From contig NZ_PHKV01000003.1 in NCBI RefSeq assembly GCF_002846205.1, positions 1-64,000 of the forward strand: a stretch of DNA of 64,000 bases, in the 5' to 3' direction. The notes under the pieces are model-generated. The model was given only the letters and a program-made list of their open reading frames with translations. It ran no database searches and was not told where the DNA came from. This DNA is from Xanthomonas prunicola. GTDB taxonomy: Bacteria > Pseudomonadota > Gammaproteobacteria > Xanthomonadales > Xanthomonadaceae. This document shows, piece by piece, positions 49,801 to 57,622 of the stretch; within the stretch, counting starts at the first letter, position 1; each line of letters opens with the position of its first letter. Made by a program: the position numbers and the translations under genes.

Positions 49801-50393
49801 CGCAGGTCGCCCAGGCGGTCGAGGTTTTCGCGGGTATGCCGAATGCGGGTTTCGGTTTCCTTGCGGCGTTCCTTGTACTTGGAAATGCCGGCGGCCTCTT
49901 CCAGATACACGCGCAGGTCTTCCGGGCGCGCCTCGATGATCTGGCTGATCATGCCCTGCTCGATGATCGAGTAGCTGCGCGGGCCCAGGCCGGTCCCCAG
50001 GAACAGGTCGGTGATGTCGCGACGCCGGCACTTGGTGCCATTGAGGTAATAGGCGCTGTTGCCGTCTCGGCTGACCAGGCGCTTGACCGAGATCTCGTTG
50101 AACGAGGCGAACTCACCGGTGATGGTGTGATCGGAGTTGTCGAAGATCAGTTCCACCGTCGCCTGCGACACCGGCTTGCGCGCCGAGGAGCCGGAAAAGA
50201 TCACGTCGGTCAGCGAGTCGCCGCGCAGCCGGCTGGCCGAGCTTTCGCCCATCACCCAGCGCACCGCATCGATGATGTTGGACTTGCCGCAGCCATTGGG
50301 ACCGACGATGCCGGTCATGTTGGTGGGCAGGTGCAACGTGGTCGGGTCGACGAACGACTTGAAACCGGACAGCTTGATCGTGGACAGGCGCAT
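46890..50393 (-). CDS. smc: Chromosome partition protein Smc
   Basis: A 1167-residue condensin ATPase that organises and segregates the chromosome. Walker A (GPNGCGKSNII, about 32-42), long coiled coils (about 170-500 and 680-1000) around a hinge (about 515-640), and a C-terminal ABC signature LLSGGEKAMTAVALVFA with Walker B FCLLDEVDAPLD. The ATG at 50393 is chosen from the MRLSTIKLSGFKSF start; the frame is open further upstream. Followed by zipA on the same strand. ScpA and ScpB partners are not in the window. Confidence 0.98.
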   Translation of the reverse strand: MRLSTIKLSGFKSFVDPTTLHLPTNMTGIVGPNGCGKSNIIDAVRWVMGESSASRLRGDSLTDVIFSGSSARKPVSQATVELIFDNSDHTITGEFASFNEISVKRLVSRDGNSAYYLNGTKCRRRDITDLFLGTGLGPRSYSIIEQGMISQIIEARPEDLRVYLEEAAGISKYKERRKETETRIRHTRENLDRLGDLREEITKQLAHLQRQARQAEQYQALQEERRIKDAEWKALEYRGLDGQLQGLREKLNQEETRLQQLIADQRDAEARIETGRVRREEAAEAVAKAQADVYQVGSALARIEQQIQHQRELSHRLHKARDEAQSQLQELTQHISGDSAKLAVLREAVDAAEPQLEQLREDHEFRQESLREAEARLADWQQRWETHNRDTGEASRAGEVERTRVDYLDRQSLEADRRREALVNERAGLDLDALAEAFEQIELRHETQKTSLDGLTEQVEARKHALGGLQEQQRASQGELAEVRKQAQAARGRLSSLETLQQAALGQEQGAAVAWLKARGLDSAARVGERISVESGWENTVESALGQLIEGVLVDAPEQLVDALGELGEGRIALVSSATDAATFAPTSLAAKVQGPIAIRRLLARLHAAEDLDAARVLQRSLPEGDSVITRHGERLGEGWVRVSRSGAAKQGALLREREIQELRTQIETLQEREAELEHQLASFREQLLAAEQQREDAQRQLYMAHRSVSELAGQLQSQQGKVDAARTRIERIETELSQLLETLDTSREQAREARAKLEDAVTLMGDLQGTREALESERRQLTDARDQARDAARGVRDAMHALALTLESQRTQITSLSQTLERMDSQRGQLDTRLEDLVAQLSEGDSPVETLEHEHQAALSERVRTERALAEARTMLDSIDGELRSYEQTRQQRDEQALAQRERISQRKLDQQALVLNAEQLAAAVVKAGFVLEDVVNGLPESANVAEWEATVGQIDGRMRRLEPVNLAAIQEYGEAAQRSEYLDAQNLDLNTALETLEEAIRKIDRETRGRFKDTFDRVNSGVQALYPRLFGGGHAYLELTGEDLLDTGVTIMARPPGKRVSSISLLSGGEKAMTAVALVFAIFQLNPAPFCLLDEVDAPLDEANVGRLANMVREMSEKVQFLFVSHNKATMEAARQLSGVTMREPGVSRLVSVDLEEAARLAGAA

Positions 50394-50549
50394 GGGGGCT
50401 GGAGATTCCGGGCACCGCGCGGACGAAGCCGGCAGGCGCTTTTCCTGTGAAGCCGGCACCCAAGCCCTTGATCCATAAGATCTGCAGGCCGTGGAACCGG
50501 CAATGGGGCATGAGTATAACGGGCATGCCAGCACTGGCGGCGGCGCCCC

Positions 50550-50582
50550 AAAAACGAAGGGCGCCTAACAAGGCGCCCTTCG
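50550..50582 (-). terminator. Intrinsic terminator of the rpsF-rpsR-rplI operon
   Basis: On the minus strand a perfect 11-bp stem CGAAGGGCGCC / GGCGCCCTTCG with a 6-nt loop is followed by five T. It is located 20 bp past the rplI stop. Confidence 0.92.
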
Positions 50583-50602
50583 GATGACACATACGGCTTG
50601 GA

Positions 50603-51052
50603 TCAGGCGTCGGATTCGACGATGACCTTGACGGTGGTTTCCACGTCTGCGTGCAGGTGCAGCACAACGTCGTACTCGCCGACATTGCGGAATGCGCCTT
50701 CGCCCAGGATCACTTCGCTCTTTTCCAGCGGCAGGCCGGCGGCGGTGAACGCCTCGGCGATGTCGCGCGGGCCAACCGAGCCGTACAGCTTGCCTTCGGT
50801 CGCCGCGTGCGCGCCGATGGTGACGCTGGCGCCTTCGAACTTGGTGGCGCGGCTCTGTGCGTCGGCCAGGATGCTGTTGGCCTTGGCTTCGTACTCGGCA
50901 CGCTTGGTTTCGAACGCTTCGACGTTCGCAGCAGTGGCCGGCACGGCCTTGCCCTGCGGCACGAGGAAGTTACGGCCGTAGCCCGGCTTGACACTGACCT
51001 TGTCGCCCAGGTTGCCCAGGTTGGTCACTTTTTGCAGAAGAATCAGATCCAT
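50603..51052 (-). CDS. rplI: 50S ribosomal protein L9
   Basis: A 149-residue L9: N-terminal domain [30 protein letters not shown] and the connecting helix and C-terminal rRNA-binding domain are all visible. Length fits. Last gene of rpsF-rpsR-rplI, with an unusually long 234-bp repeat-bearing gap after rpsR. Confidence 0.98.
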   Translation of the reverse strand: MDLILLQKVTNLGNLGDKVSVKPGYGRNFLVPQGKAVPATAANVEAFETKRAEYEAKANSILADAQSRATKFEGASVTIGAHAATEGKLYGSVGPRDIAEAFTAAGLPLEKSEVILGEGAFRNVGEYDVVLHLHADVETTVKVIVESDA

Positions 51053-51118
51053 GGTGGTGCTCCGTTATTCGTTAGCGCGGGCGCTTTGGCCGACGCAACG
51101 TTTGCTGTCCGAAAAGAC

Positions 51119-51147
51119 GGGATTCGGGAATCGGGATTTGGGAATCG
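51119..51147. repeat. GGGAATC-type heptamer repeat
   Basis: Four tandem, slightly varied copies of GGGAATC/GGGATTC lie in the rpsR-rplI spacer. They match the repeat at 32496-32514. Confidence 0.65.
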
Positions 51148-51201
51148 CAACAGCACGATCAACACCGCATCTCGAATGACCGGCCTCTATATTTTTAGTA
51201 A

Positions 51202-51221
51202 CCCGCACATGGATGTGCGGG
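51202..51221. promoter_or_regulatory. Perfect hairpin in the rpsR-rplI spacer
   Basis: CCCGCACAT, GG, ATGTGCGGG: a 9-bp stem with a two-base tip. On the sense (minus) strand it is followed by an A-rich stretch rather than a U-tract, so it is more likely an RNA processing or attenuation structure than a full terminator. Confidence 0.45.
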
Positions 51222-51280
51222 CTCTTGTGAGGGACTCACATACAACCGTGCGGGCTCTTGTGAGGAACTCACATCAACGA
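51215..51280. repeat. Two tandem 33-bp repeats, each with a hairpin
   Basis: Units at 51215-51247 and 51248-51280 share GTGCGGGCTCTTGTGAGG then ACTCACAT. Each unit contains the small inverted repeat TGTGAG, a 3-base loop (GGA or GAA), CTCACA. The pairing is preserved while the loop base varies. They lie in the leader between rpsR and rplI. Confidence 0.75.
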
Positions 51281-51286
51281 CTCGGA

Positions 51287-51517
51287 TTAAACGTCGTGGT
51301 TGTCCGTGTACGGAATCAGCGCCAGGAAACGCGAGCGCTTGACAGCCGTCGCCAGCTGACGCTGGTACTTGGACTTGGTACCGGTCACGCGGCTCGGCAC
51401 GATCTTGCCGTTCTCGGTGAGGTACTGACGCAGGGTGTTGAGATCCTTGTAATCGATCTCTTTGACGCCCTCGGCGGTGAACTTGCAGAACTTGCGACGA
51501 CGGAAGAACTTGGACAT
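51287..51517 (-). CDS. rpsR: 30S ribosomal protein S18
   Basis: A 76-residue S18 beginning [16 protein letters not shown], with the conserved [25 protein letters not shown] core. It partners S6 in the small subunit. It is 11 bp downstream of rpsF. Confidence 0.98.
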   Translation of the reverse strand: MSKFFRRRKFCKFTAEGVKEIDYKDLNTLRQYLTENGKIVPSRVTGTKSKYQRQLATAVKRSRFLALIPYTDNHDV

Positions 51518-51528
51518 GACAGCGCTCC

Positions 51529-51960
51529 TTAAGCGGCTTCGGCGTTGTCGCCGTCGGTATCGGTGGCAGCGGGGGCTTCGCCCTCTTCATCGTCACGACG
51601 ACGACGCTCGCTACGCTCGGGCTTGTCGCCCTTCTCGTCCTTGCTCTTCATGATCAGCGACTGCTCGGTGTCCGGGCCATCGCGCTTGACGACCAGGTGA
51701 CGCAGCACCGCATCGTTGAAGCGGAAGCTTTCCACCAGCTCGCTCAGCACGGCCTGGTCGACTTCGATGTTGAGCAGCACGTAGTGCGCCTTCACCAGGT
51801 TCTGGATCGGATAGGCCAGCTGACGACGGCCCCAGTCTTCCAGACGATGGATGGTGCCGTTACCGCCCTCGATCAGCGACTTGTAGCGCTCGATCATGGC
51901 CGGGACCTGCTCGCTCTGGTCCGGATGGACCAGGAACACGACTTCGTAATGACGACTCAT
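51529..51960 (-). CDS. rpsF: 30S ribosomal protein S6
   Basis: A 143-residue S6: [36 protein letters not shown], then [18 protein letters not shown] longer-than-usual charged tail (about 105-143) rich in Lys, Arg, Asp and Glu ends in EA residues, typical of some proteobacteria where S6 tails are glutamylated. First gene of rpsF-rpsR-rplI. Confidence 0.98.
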   Translation of the reverse strand: MSRHYEVVFLVHPDQSEQVPAMIERYKSLIEGGNGTIHRLEDWGRRQLAYPIQNLVKAHYVLLNIEVDQAVLSELVESFRFNDAVLRHLVVKRDGPDTEQSLIMKSKDEKGDKPERSERRRRDDEEGEAPAATDTDGDNAEAA

Positions 51961-52080
51961 GTTGTTTTACCTTTCGGATGTGGCCACGTGGGCCGGACAG
52001 CTCCCCGGGGGTCCGCGCAAACGGCCGGTGGAGCAAGGTTCCCACCCGGAATCGGGCAGGAAGCAGGAAAGTATGGCAGC
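51961..52080 (-). promoter_or_regulatory. Candidate rpsF leader structure (S6:S18 type)
   Basis: The minus-strand leader can fold GCTCC against GGAGC around an ACCGG-containing internal region, and CGGAC against GTCCG. S6:S18-binding leader hairpins with a CCG element are known upstream of rpsF in many bacteria. The match here is approximate. Confidence 0.35.
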
Positions 52081-52339
52081 TCAGGCCTTTAGCCGCAACC
52101 GGGCACTGCGGCAGAGGCTTTAAAGCCCCTCTCCCAATGGGAGCGCAACAGTCTTGATCGACTGATAACGCCAGCCGCCAGTTGGATTGAGGGAAGGTAC
52201 GGGCCAAGCTTTCGCGTCGTTTCGTTCAACCTGCGCGGGGCTTGGCCCGCCCCCTCATCCGGCGCTGCGCGCCACCTTCTCCCGCCTGGCGGGAGAAGGA
52301 CAAGAAGGAAGGGAGAAGCAACAGCGCGCGCCGGCGAGC
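52081..52339. repeat. REP-like intergenic element between rpsF and the IscA-type gene
   Basis: No gene. A perfect hairpin CCTTCTCCCGC, CTG, GCGGGAGAAGG lies at 52275-52299. It is preceded by CCCTCATCCGGCGCTGCGCGCC, resembling repetitive extragenic palindromes common between genes in Xanthomonas and relatives. It may also terminate the IscA-type gene. Confidence 0.55.
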
Positions 52340-52678
52340 TCAGCGATGCTCGGCTTCGGTCGTAAAGCTCTCCCCGCAGCCGCACTCGGCGGTGGCATTG
52401 GGATTGCTGAAGGTAAAGGTCTCGCTCAGCCCGTGCTTGCCGAAGTCGATGCAGGTCCCGTCTACCAGCGGCAGGCTGGTCGGATCGACGAAAATGCGTA
52501 CCCCGCCCTGCTCGAACACAGCATCGTCGTCGCGCTTCTCGCGCGCCAGGTCGGTGACATGACCCCAGCCCGAACAACCGGTCTTGGTCACACCAAAGCG
52601 CAGACCCAGCGTCCCCGGGGTCTGCTGCACGAAACGCTGCACGCGATCCAGCGCGGCGGGGGTGAGGCTGATGGCCAT
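52340..52678 (-). CDS. IscA/HesB-type iron-sulfur cluster assembly protein
   Basis: A 112-residue A-type carrier that holds and transfers Fe-S clusters to client enzymes. The three conserved cysteines are present: one in KTGCSGW and two in the C-terminal ECGCGESF. ATG at 52678 (AISLTPAALDRVQRF) fits the family; an upstream in-frame ATG would add 44 unrelated residues. No other isc or suf genes are nearby, so it is an orphan; whether it is IscA, SufA or ErpA cannot be settled by eye. Divergent from asnS. Confidence 0.92.
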   Translation of the reverse strand: MAISLTPAALDRVQRFVQQTPGTLGLRFGVTKTGCSGWGHVTDLAREKRDDDAVFEQGGVRIFVDPTSLPLVDGTCIDFGKHGLSETFTFSNPNATAECGCGESFTTEAEHR

Positions 52679-52894
52679 GGGAGTGCTCCAGGAACGATGG
52701 TGAAACGATGGCGGCAAGTATAGCGAGGCTGCAAGAGCCAAGGACTGCACCCGCCGATACGAGGTGTTCCCCAGATGGGGCCATGCCGAGCCTTCGACAA
52801 GCGCGACCACCCAAGCGGTTCAGGCGCTCGCGCCAGCGCGCCCGCAGCCAGTAAACTCGCAGGCCATTCAAGGTCGCTACGGCGAGGAACAGTC

Positions 52895-54289
52895 ATGACG
52901 GTGGTCAGCGTTGAACATGCGCTTGCGGGGAAGCTCCCCGAAGGCGGCGAAGTCACGGTACGGGGGTGGGTGCGCACACTGCGCGGATCTGCCGGACTGG
53001 CCTTCATCAACGTGACCGACGGTTCGTGCTTCGCTCCCATCCAGGTGGTGGCCAACGACACGCTGCCCAATTTCGACGAGATCAAGCGCCTGACCAGCGG
53101 CTGCTCGCTGATCGCCAGGGGCGTGCTGGTGAAGTCGCAGGGCAAGGGCCAGTCGTTCGAGATCCAGGCCAGCGGCGTGGACATTGTCGGTTGGGTCGAA
53201 GACCCGCTGACCTATCCGATCCAGCCCAAGCCGATGACGCCCGAGTTCCTGCGCGAAGTGGCGCACCTGCGTCCGCGCACCAACCTGTTCGGCGCGGTCA
53301 CCCGCATCCGCAACTGCCTGGCGCAGGCGGTGCACCGCTTCTTCCACCAGAACGGCTTCAACTGGATCAGCACACCGATCATCACCACCTCCGATGCCGA
53401 AGGCGCCGGGCAGATGTTCCGCGTCTCCACGCTGGACATGGTCAACCTGCCGCGCGATGCCAAGGGCAACGTGGATTTCAGCCGCGATTTCTTCGGCAAG
53501 GAAACCTTCCTGACCGTGTCCGGCCAGCTCAACGTGGAGGCCTACTGCCTGGCGCTGAGCAAGGTCTACACCTTCGGCCCGACCTTCCGCGCCGAGAACA
53601 GCCACACCACGCGCCATCTGGCCGAGTTCTGGATGATCGAGCCGGAAATCGCCTTCGCCGACCTGGCCGAAGATGCACGCCTGGCCGAGCAATTCCTGAA
53701 GTACCTGTTCCGTGCCGTGCTGGACGAGCGCAGCGACGATTTGGCGTTCCTGGCCGAGCGCGTGGACAAGAACGCGATCAGCAAGCTGGAAGCCTTCATC
53801 AACGCCCCGTTCGAGCAGATCGACTACACCGAGGCGGTGAAGCTGCTGCAGAACTCGGGCAAGAAGTTCGACTTTCCGGTCGAATGGGGCCTGGACCTGC
53901 AGACCGAGCACGAACGCTGGCTCACCGAAGAGCACATCGGCCGCCCGGTGGTGGTGACCAACTATCCCGAGCACATCAAGGCGTTCTACATGCGCCTGAA
54001 CGACGACGGCAAGACCGTCGCGGCGATGGACGTGCTGGCGCCGGGCATTGGCGAAATCATCGGCGGCAGCCAGCGCGAAGAGCGCCTGGATGTGCTCGAC
54101 GCGCGCATGGCGCAGTTCGGCCTGGATAAGGAGCACTACAGCTGGTACCGCGACTTCCGTCGCTACGGCTCGGTGCCGCACGCCGGCTTCGGGCTGGGCT
54201 TCGAGCGGTTGGTGGTGTACGTGTGCGGGCTGAGCAACATCCGCGACGCCATCCCCTACCCGCGCGCGCCGGGCAGTGCGGAGTTCTGA
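52895..54289 (+). CDS. asnS: Asparaginyl-tRNA synthetase
   Basis: A 464-residue class II synthetase charging tRNA-Asn. An N-terminal OB-fold anticodon domain (about 10-110; [22 protein letters not shown]) is followed by the catalytic core with motif 2 [21 protein letters not shown] and motif 3 [21 protein letters not shown]. The [10 protein letters not shown] end is diagnostic for AsnRS over AspRS. Three small genes and paiB follow on the same strand without gaps. Confidence 0.97.
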   Translation: MTVVSVEHALAGKLPEGGEVTVRGWVRTLRGSAGLAFINVTDGSCFAPIQVVANDTLPNFDEIKRLTSGCSLIARGVLVKSQGKGQSFEIQASGVDIVGWVEDPLTYPIQPKPMTPEFLREVAHLRPRTNLFGAVTRIRNCLAQAVHRFFHQNGFNWISTPIITTSDAEGAGQMFRVSTLDMVNLPRDAKGNVDFSRDFFGKETFLTVSGQLNVEAYCLALSKVYTFGPTFRAENSHTTRHLAEFWMIEPEIAFADLAEDARLAEQFLKYLFRAVLDERSDDLAFLAERVDKNAISKLEAFINAPFEQIDYTEAVKLLQNSGKKFDFPVEWGLDLQTEHERWLTEEHIGRPVVVTNYPEHIKAFYMRLNDDGKTVAAMDVLAPGIGEIIGGSQREERLDVLDARMAQFGLDKEHYSWYRDFRRYGSVPHAGFGLGFERLVVYVCGLSNIRDAIPYPRAPGSAEF

Positions 54290-54547
54290 GTGAGCTTGCC
54301 GGCCGCCATCCCCATACTTCAATCGCTGGCTTTCGGGCTGGCGGCGATCACGGGCGGGCTGACAGCGATACGTAGCGTGTTGCTGGCGCGGCTGGCGTCG
54401 CGTCAGCTCGACCCGCAGCGCTGGTGGCAGACCAACACCGCGCGCGCCGCTACCCGGTATGCCACGGCTCCGATGCGCTGGGCCATTGCAGCACTGATCA
54501 TTGGCGCGGCACTCCCGAAACTTTTCCTGATGCTGGCCGCCGCATGA
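54290..54547 (+). CDS. Small hypothetical membrane protein coupled to asnS
   Basis: An 85-residue protein with GTG start immediately after the asnS stop (TGAGTG). Two hydrophobic segments (about 5-28 and 62-83) flank a basic, Arg-rich loop. Its stop overlaps the next start as ATGA. No family recognised. The tight coupling and hydrophobic pattern support it as a real gene, though its role is unknown. Confidence 0.6.
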   Translation: MSLPAAIPILQSLAFGLAAITGGLTAIRSVLLARLASRQLDPQRWWQTNTARAATRYATAPMRWAIAALIIGAALPKLFLMLAAA

Positions 54548-54849
54548 TTCTGTTCTTCGCCCTGTGCTTCGTCGGCCTGGCCGTCGCAGGTCTGACCGCG
54601 CTGCTGATCTTCTGGCCGCTGACCCTGGTGCACCTGCGCGACCGTCATCCGGATGCGTTGGACAGTTTTGGCGATCCGGCCTTCATCAGTCCCGTGGCGT
54701 TGCGCTGGTTGCTGGCGCGGCACTACCGCAGCTACCGCGACAGTGCGCTGTCCGGTCTGGCCACACCCGCCTGGCTCTCGCTGCTCACCATCTTTTTCGG
54801 CCTGGGCATGGCGGCGCTGCTCGGCCTGCTTTCCAAGGTAATGCAATGA
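54544..54849 (+). CDS. Small hypothetical membrane protein
   Basis: A 101-residue protein with a membrane helix at each end (about 3-27 and 76-98) and a soluble centre (VHLRDRHPDALDSFGDPAFISP). It overlaps both neighbours by four bases (ATGA), so translation is coupled across three small genes. No family or function is recognised. Confidence 0.62.
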   Translation: MILFFALCFVGLAVAGLTALLIFWPLTLVHLRDRHPDALDSFGDPAFISPVALRWLLARHYRSYRDSALSGLATPAWLSLLTIFFGLGMAALLGLLSKVMQ

Positions 54850-55172
54850 CGACTTACGAAGACACCCTGCAGGGCGCGCACGACTCCTGGTGGCTGGCCA
54901 CGATCGGCCGCACCCTGATCTGGGCGCGCCTGCGCGTCAATGAAGCCGGTACCGCCGAAGTGTTGGACAGCGATGGCAAGACGCTGCCCTACGACAGCGA
55001 AGACAGCGCGCGTGCGGCCTTGTTCGACGCCGAATTCGTGGCGCTGGACGGGCTGGATGAAGAAGACGCGCTCATCCGCGGCTTTTCGCTGCATGAAGTC
55101 TCACCGCCCCAAGGTGACGATGATGCCGACCTGCGTGCGCGCATGGTCGTGAACATGGGCGGCCGCGCCTGA
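54846..55172 (+). CDS. Small acidic hypothetical protein
   Basis: A 108-residue soluble, strongly acidic protein (RVNEAGTAEVLDSDGKTLPYDSEDSARAALFDAEF), beginning at an ATG that overlaps the previous stop and ending two bases before paiB. No motif recognised. It is part of the asnS-paiB string. Confidence 0.65.
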   Translation: MTTYEDTLQGAHDSWWLATIGRTLIWARLRVNEAGTAEVLDSDGKTLPYDSEDSARAALFDAEFVALDGLDEEDALIRGFSLHEVSPPQGDDDADLRARMVVNMGGRA

Positions 55173-55173
55173 C

Positions 55174-55812
55174 ATGTACGCCCCGCGTGCGTTCGCGCAG
55201 ACCGATCTGGCCCTACTGGACTGGCTGTTCGCACGCGATGCATTTGTCACCCTGATCAGCCAGGGCGACGACGGCCAACCGGCAATCTCGCATCTGCCGG
55301 TGCTGTATCAACGCGATGGGCAGGACGTCGTGATCGAAGGCCATTGGGCACGCCCCAATCCGCAGGCGCGCGCTCCTGGCGATGCAGTGATCGTGCTGCA
55401 CGGGCCGCATGCTTACGTGTCGCCCAGCTGGTATCTGGACAAGGAAGCGGCCGCACGCGTGCCCACCTGGAACTACGCTGTTGCGCATCTGCATGGCCGC
55501 TGCAGCCAGGTCAGCGATGAAGACGCGCTGGGCGGGTTGATCGCACGCATGAGCGCGCATTTCGAGCAGCGCGTGGGTAGCGATTGGCAGTTCGAAATGG
55601 AGCGCGACAGCCATCGCCGGCAATTGCGCGGCCTGGTCGGCTTCCGCTTCGTCCCAAGCCGCATCGAATTGACCTTCAAACTGAGTCAGAACCACCCGGA
55701 CGGCAATATCGCCGCAGTGAGCGATGCACTGGCGCGGCAGGCATCGGCCGATGCCCGCGAGGTCGCCACGTTGATGCGCGATGCATTGCGCGCACGCGAT
55801 GGCGCATCCTGA
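55174..55812 (+). CDS. PaiB-like FMN-binding split-barrel regulator
   Basis: A 212-residue PaiB-family protein: LDWLFARDAFVTLISQGDDGQPAISHLPVL, then GHWARPNPQAR, GPHAYVSPSWY and VPTWNYAVAHLHG are the conserved blocks. In Bacillus, PaiB represses protease and sporulation genes; in Gram-negatives the family binds FMN or haem-type ligands with unclear role. It ends the coupled string begun by asnS. Confidence 0.88.
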   Translation: MYAPRAFAQTDLALLDWLFARDAFVTLISQGDDGQPAISHLPVLYQRDGQDVVIEGHWARPNPQARAPGDAVIVLHGPHAYVSPSWYLDKEAAARVPTWNYAVAHLHGRCSQVSDEDALGGLIARMSAHFEQRVGSDWQFEMERDSHRRQLRGLVGFRFVPSRIELTFKLSQNHPDGNIAAVSDALARQASADAREVATLMRDALRARDGAS

Positions 55813-55901
55813 GCTCGGTGCGCCCATCGTTTTCTCCACATCACGGTTTTAGGGCCTCTGTGCCCTCTCCTCTCCCCCCTCGTCTCTGGAACACTGCGCG
55901 C

Positions 55902-56564
55902 ATGAACGAACTCAACCATTTACTCGAAAACAACCGCGCCTGGTCCGAGCGTATCCGCCGCGAAGACCCCGAGTTCTTTTCCAAACTGTCGACCCAACAG
56001 ACGCCGGAATATCTGTGGATCGGCTGCTCCGATTCGCGCGTGCCGGCCAACCAGATCATCGACATGGCGCCGGGCGAAGTGTTCGTCCATCGCAATATCG
56101 CCAACGTGGTGGTGCATACCGATCTCAATTGCCTGTCGGTGATCCAGTTCGCGGTGGACGTGCTCAAGGTCAAGCATGTGCTGGTGGTCGGCCATTACGG
56201 CTGCGGCGGCGTATTCGCCAGCCTGACCCAGAAGCGTATGGGTCTGGTCGACAACTGGATCCGCCACGTCACCGACGTGGCCGACAAGCACGAAGCCTGC
56301 CTGCACGGCGCGGGCGAGCTGTCGGTGCAGCACGCACGGCTGTGCGAGCTCAATGTGCTCGAACAGGTGGTCAACGTGTGCCGCACCACCATCGTGCACG
56401 ATGCCTGGGAGCGCGGCCAGGAATTGAGCGTGCATGGCTGGGTCTACAGCCTGCGCGACGGCCGCGCGCACGACCTGGGCATGTCGATTGACCGCCACGA
56501 GCTGCTGCAGGAGCGCTACGATGCGGCGTTGGCGAAGATCCAGGCTGATCGCGCCGAACGCTGA
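55902..56564 (+). CDS. can: Beta-class carbonic anhydrase
   Basis: A 220-residue zinc enzyme interconverting CO2 and bicarbonate for biosynthetic carboxylases. Zinc ligands are in WIGCSDSRVPANQ (Cys, Asp, Arg) and VVGHYGCGGVFA (His, Cys). IANVVVHTDLNCLSVIQFAVDVL fits the class. Length is standard for the E. coli Can type. 89 bp after paiB and 87 bp before haaO; own promoter possible. Confidence 0.96.
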   Translation: MNELNHLLENNRAWSERIRREDPEFFSKLSTQQTPEYLWIGCSDSRVPANQIIDMAPGEVFVHRNIANVVVHTDLNCLSVIQFAVDVLKVKHVLVVGHYGCGGVFASLTQKRMGLVDNWIRHVTDVADKHEACLHGAGELSVQHARLCELNVLEQVVNVCRTTIVHDAWERGQELSVHGWVYSLRDGRAHDLGMSIDRHELLQERYDAALAKIQADRAER

Positions 56565-56651
56565 GCAGCACGCAAATGCATGGCCAACCGCCGCATCCAT
56601 GTGAGGCTGCCGGTTGGCTATGCTGGCCCCTTCTCCGCTGAGGAAACCTCG

Positions 56652-57182
56652 ATGCTGATCCCGCCGATCAACCTGCATGCCTGGATCGAGGAACACCGCC
56701 ACCTGCTCAAGCCGCCGGTGGGCAACAAGTGCATCCAGCAGGATGGTTTCATCATCATGATTGTCGGTGGGCCGAACGCGCGCACCGACTATCACTACGA
56801 CGAAGGCCCGGAGTGGTTCTTCCAGCTCGAAGGTGAGATGGTGCTGAAGGTGCAGGACGATGGCGTGGCGCGCGACATCCCGATCCGTGCCGGCGAAATC
56901 TTTCTGCTGCCGCCCAAGGTGCCGCATTCGCCACAACGCGCCGCCGGCTCGATCGGCATCGTGATCGAGCGCGTGCGTTTGCCGCATGAGCAAGATGGCC
57001 TGCAGTGGTATTGCCCGCAGTGCAATCACAAGTTGTACGAGGCGATGTTTCCGCTGAAAAACATCGAAACCGACTTCCCGCCGGTGTTCGATCATTTCTA
57101 CCGTTCGCTCGCGCTGCGTACCTGCTCGCAGTGCGGGCATCTGCATCCTGCACCCGAGCGCTATGCCACTGCCGAAGAATGA
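56652..57182 (+). CDS. haaO: 3-hydroxyanthranilate 3,4-dioxygenase
   Basis: A 176-residue cupin dioxygenase that cleaves 3-hydroxyanthranilate to the precursor of quinolinate for NAD synthesis. Iron ligands sit in [18 protein letters not shown] (His, Glu) and VPHSPQR. The C-terminus has the rubredoxin-like pair WYCPQC and [10 protein letters not shown], typical of bacterial enzymes. ATG at 56652. With kynU and kmo downstream it supplies three steps of the kynurenine pathway. Confidence 0.96.
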   Translation: MLIPPINLHAWIEEHRHLLKPPVGNKCIQQDGFIIMIVGGPNARTDYHYDEGPEWFFQLEGEMVLKVQDDGVARDIPIRAGEIFLLPPKVPHSPQRAAGSIGIVIERVRLPHEQDGLQWYCPQCNHKLYEAMFPLKNIETDFPPVFDHFYRSLALRTCSQCGHLHPAPERYATAEE

Positions 57183-57622
57183 GTTGGCGTGGGCATGGCA
57201 GGCACGCGTAGCGCGATGCGATCGATCGCCGGTACCCACGTGAGTGCGCGCCCCATGCGGGTTGGCGCTGAGCGTGCTTTTCCACCGCACCGCGCAGCCG
57301 CTGGACCTCGACCAAGACTGAGTGGAATGGGCGTGCATCACGTGTTCGCCGCCGCCTTCCCGCATGCGTGCGCGTTGCATCACGGCTGGGGGTGTGCGGG
57401 TTCCAGCAACGCTCGCCGGCGCGCGGCTCATGCCCTGCGCGTCAGCGATGGTTTCCCGCTCACGCGGCCAACGCTCGAAAGAAACCGCAATCCAAACGCA
57501 CGCTGCGCAGCCAAGCGCCCGATGCCCGAAACTGGCAAGAGCGTCCACCACGGAGTGGAACCTGCCACTTGCATGGAACCACCGCAGCGATCATCCCCGC
57601 CGACACCTTCGCCATCGGCACC
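57183..57622. other. 440-bp intergenic region upstream of the FUSC gene
   Basis: The FUSC frame is open from 57368, but that extension is Arg/Pro/Ser-rich, with no helix or homology, so I treat it as non-coding. No hairpin or promoter stands out. Confidence 0.4.

Noticed and set aside
51202..51280. A small CRISPR array in the rpsR-rplI spacer
   Set aside because: Only two directly adjacent 33-bp units without unique spacers and no cas genes: tandem repeats, not CRISPR.
55920..57551. A 543-residue minus-strand frame over carbonic anhydrase and haaO
   Set aside because: It is antisense to two clearly real enzymes and its translation is low-complexity His/Arg/Ala without motifs.
57368..57622. 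N-terminal extension of the FUSC protein
   Set aside because: The added 85 residues are Arg/Pro/Ser-rich with no homology-like features; the helix pattern begins at 57623.
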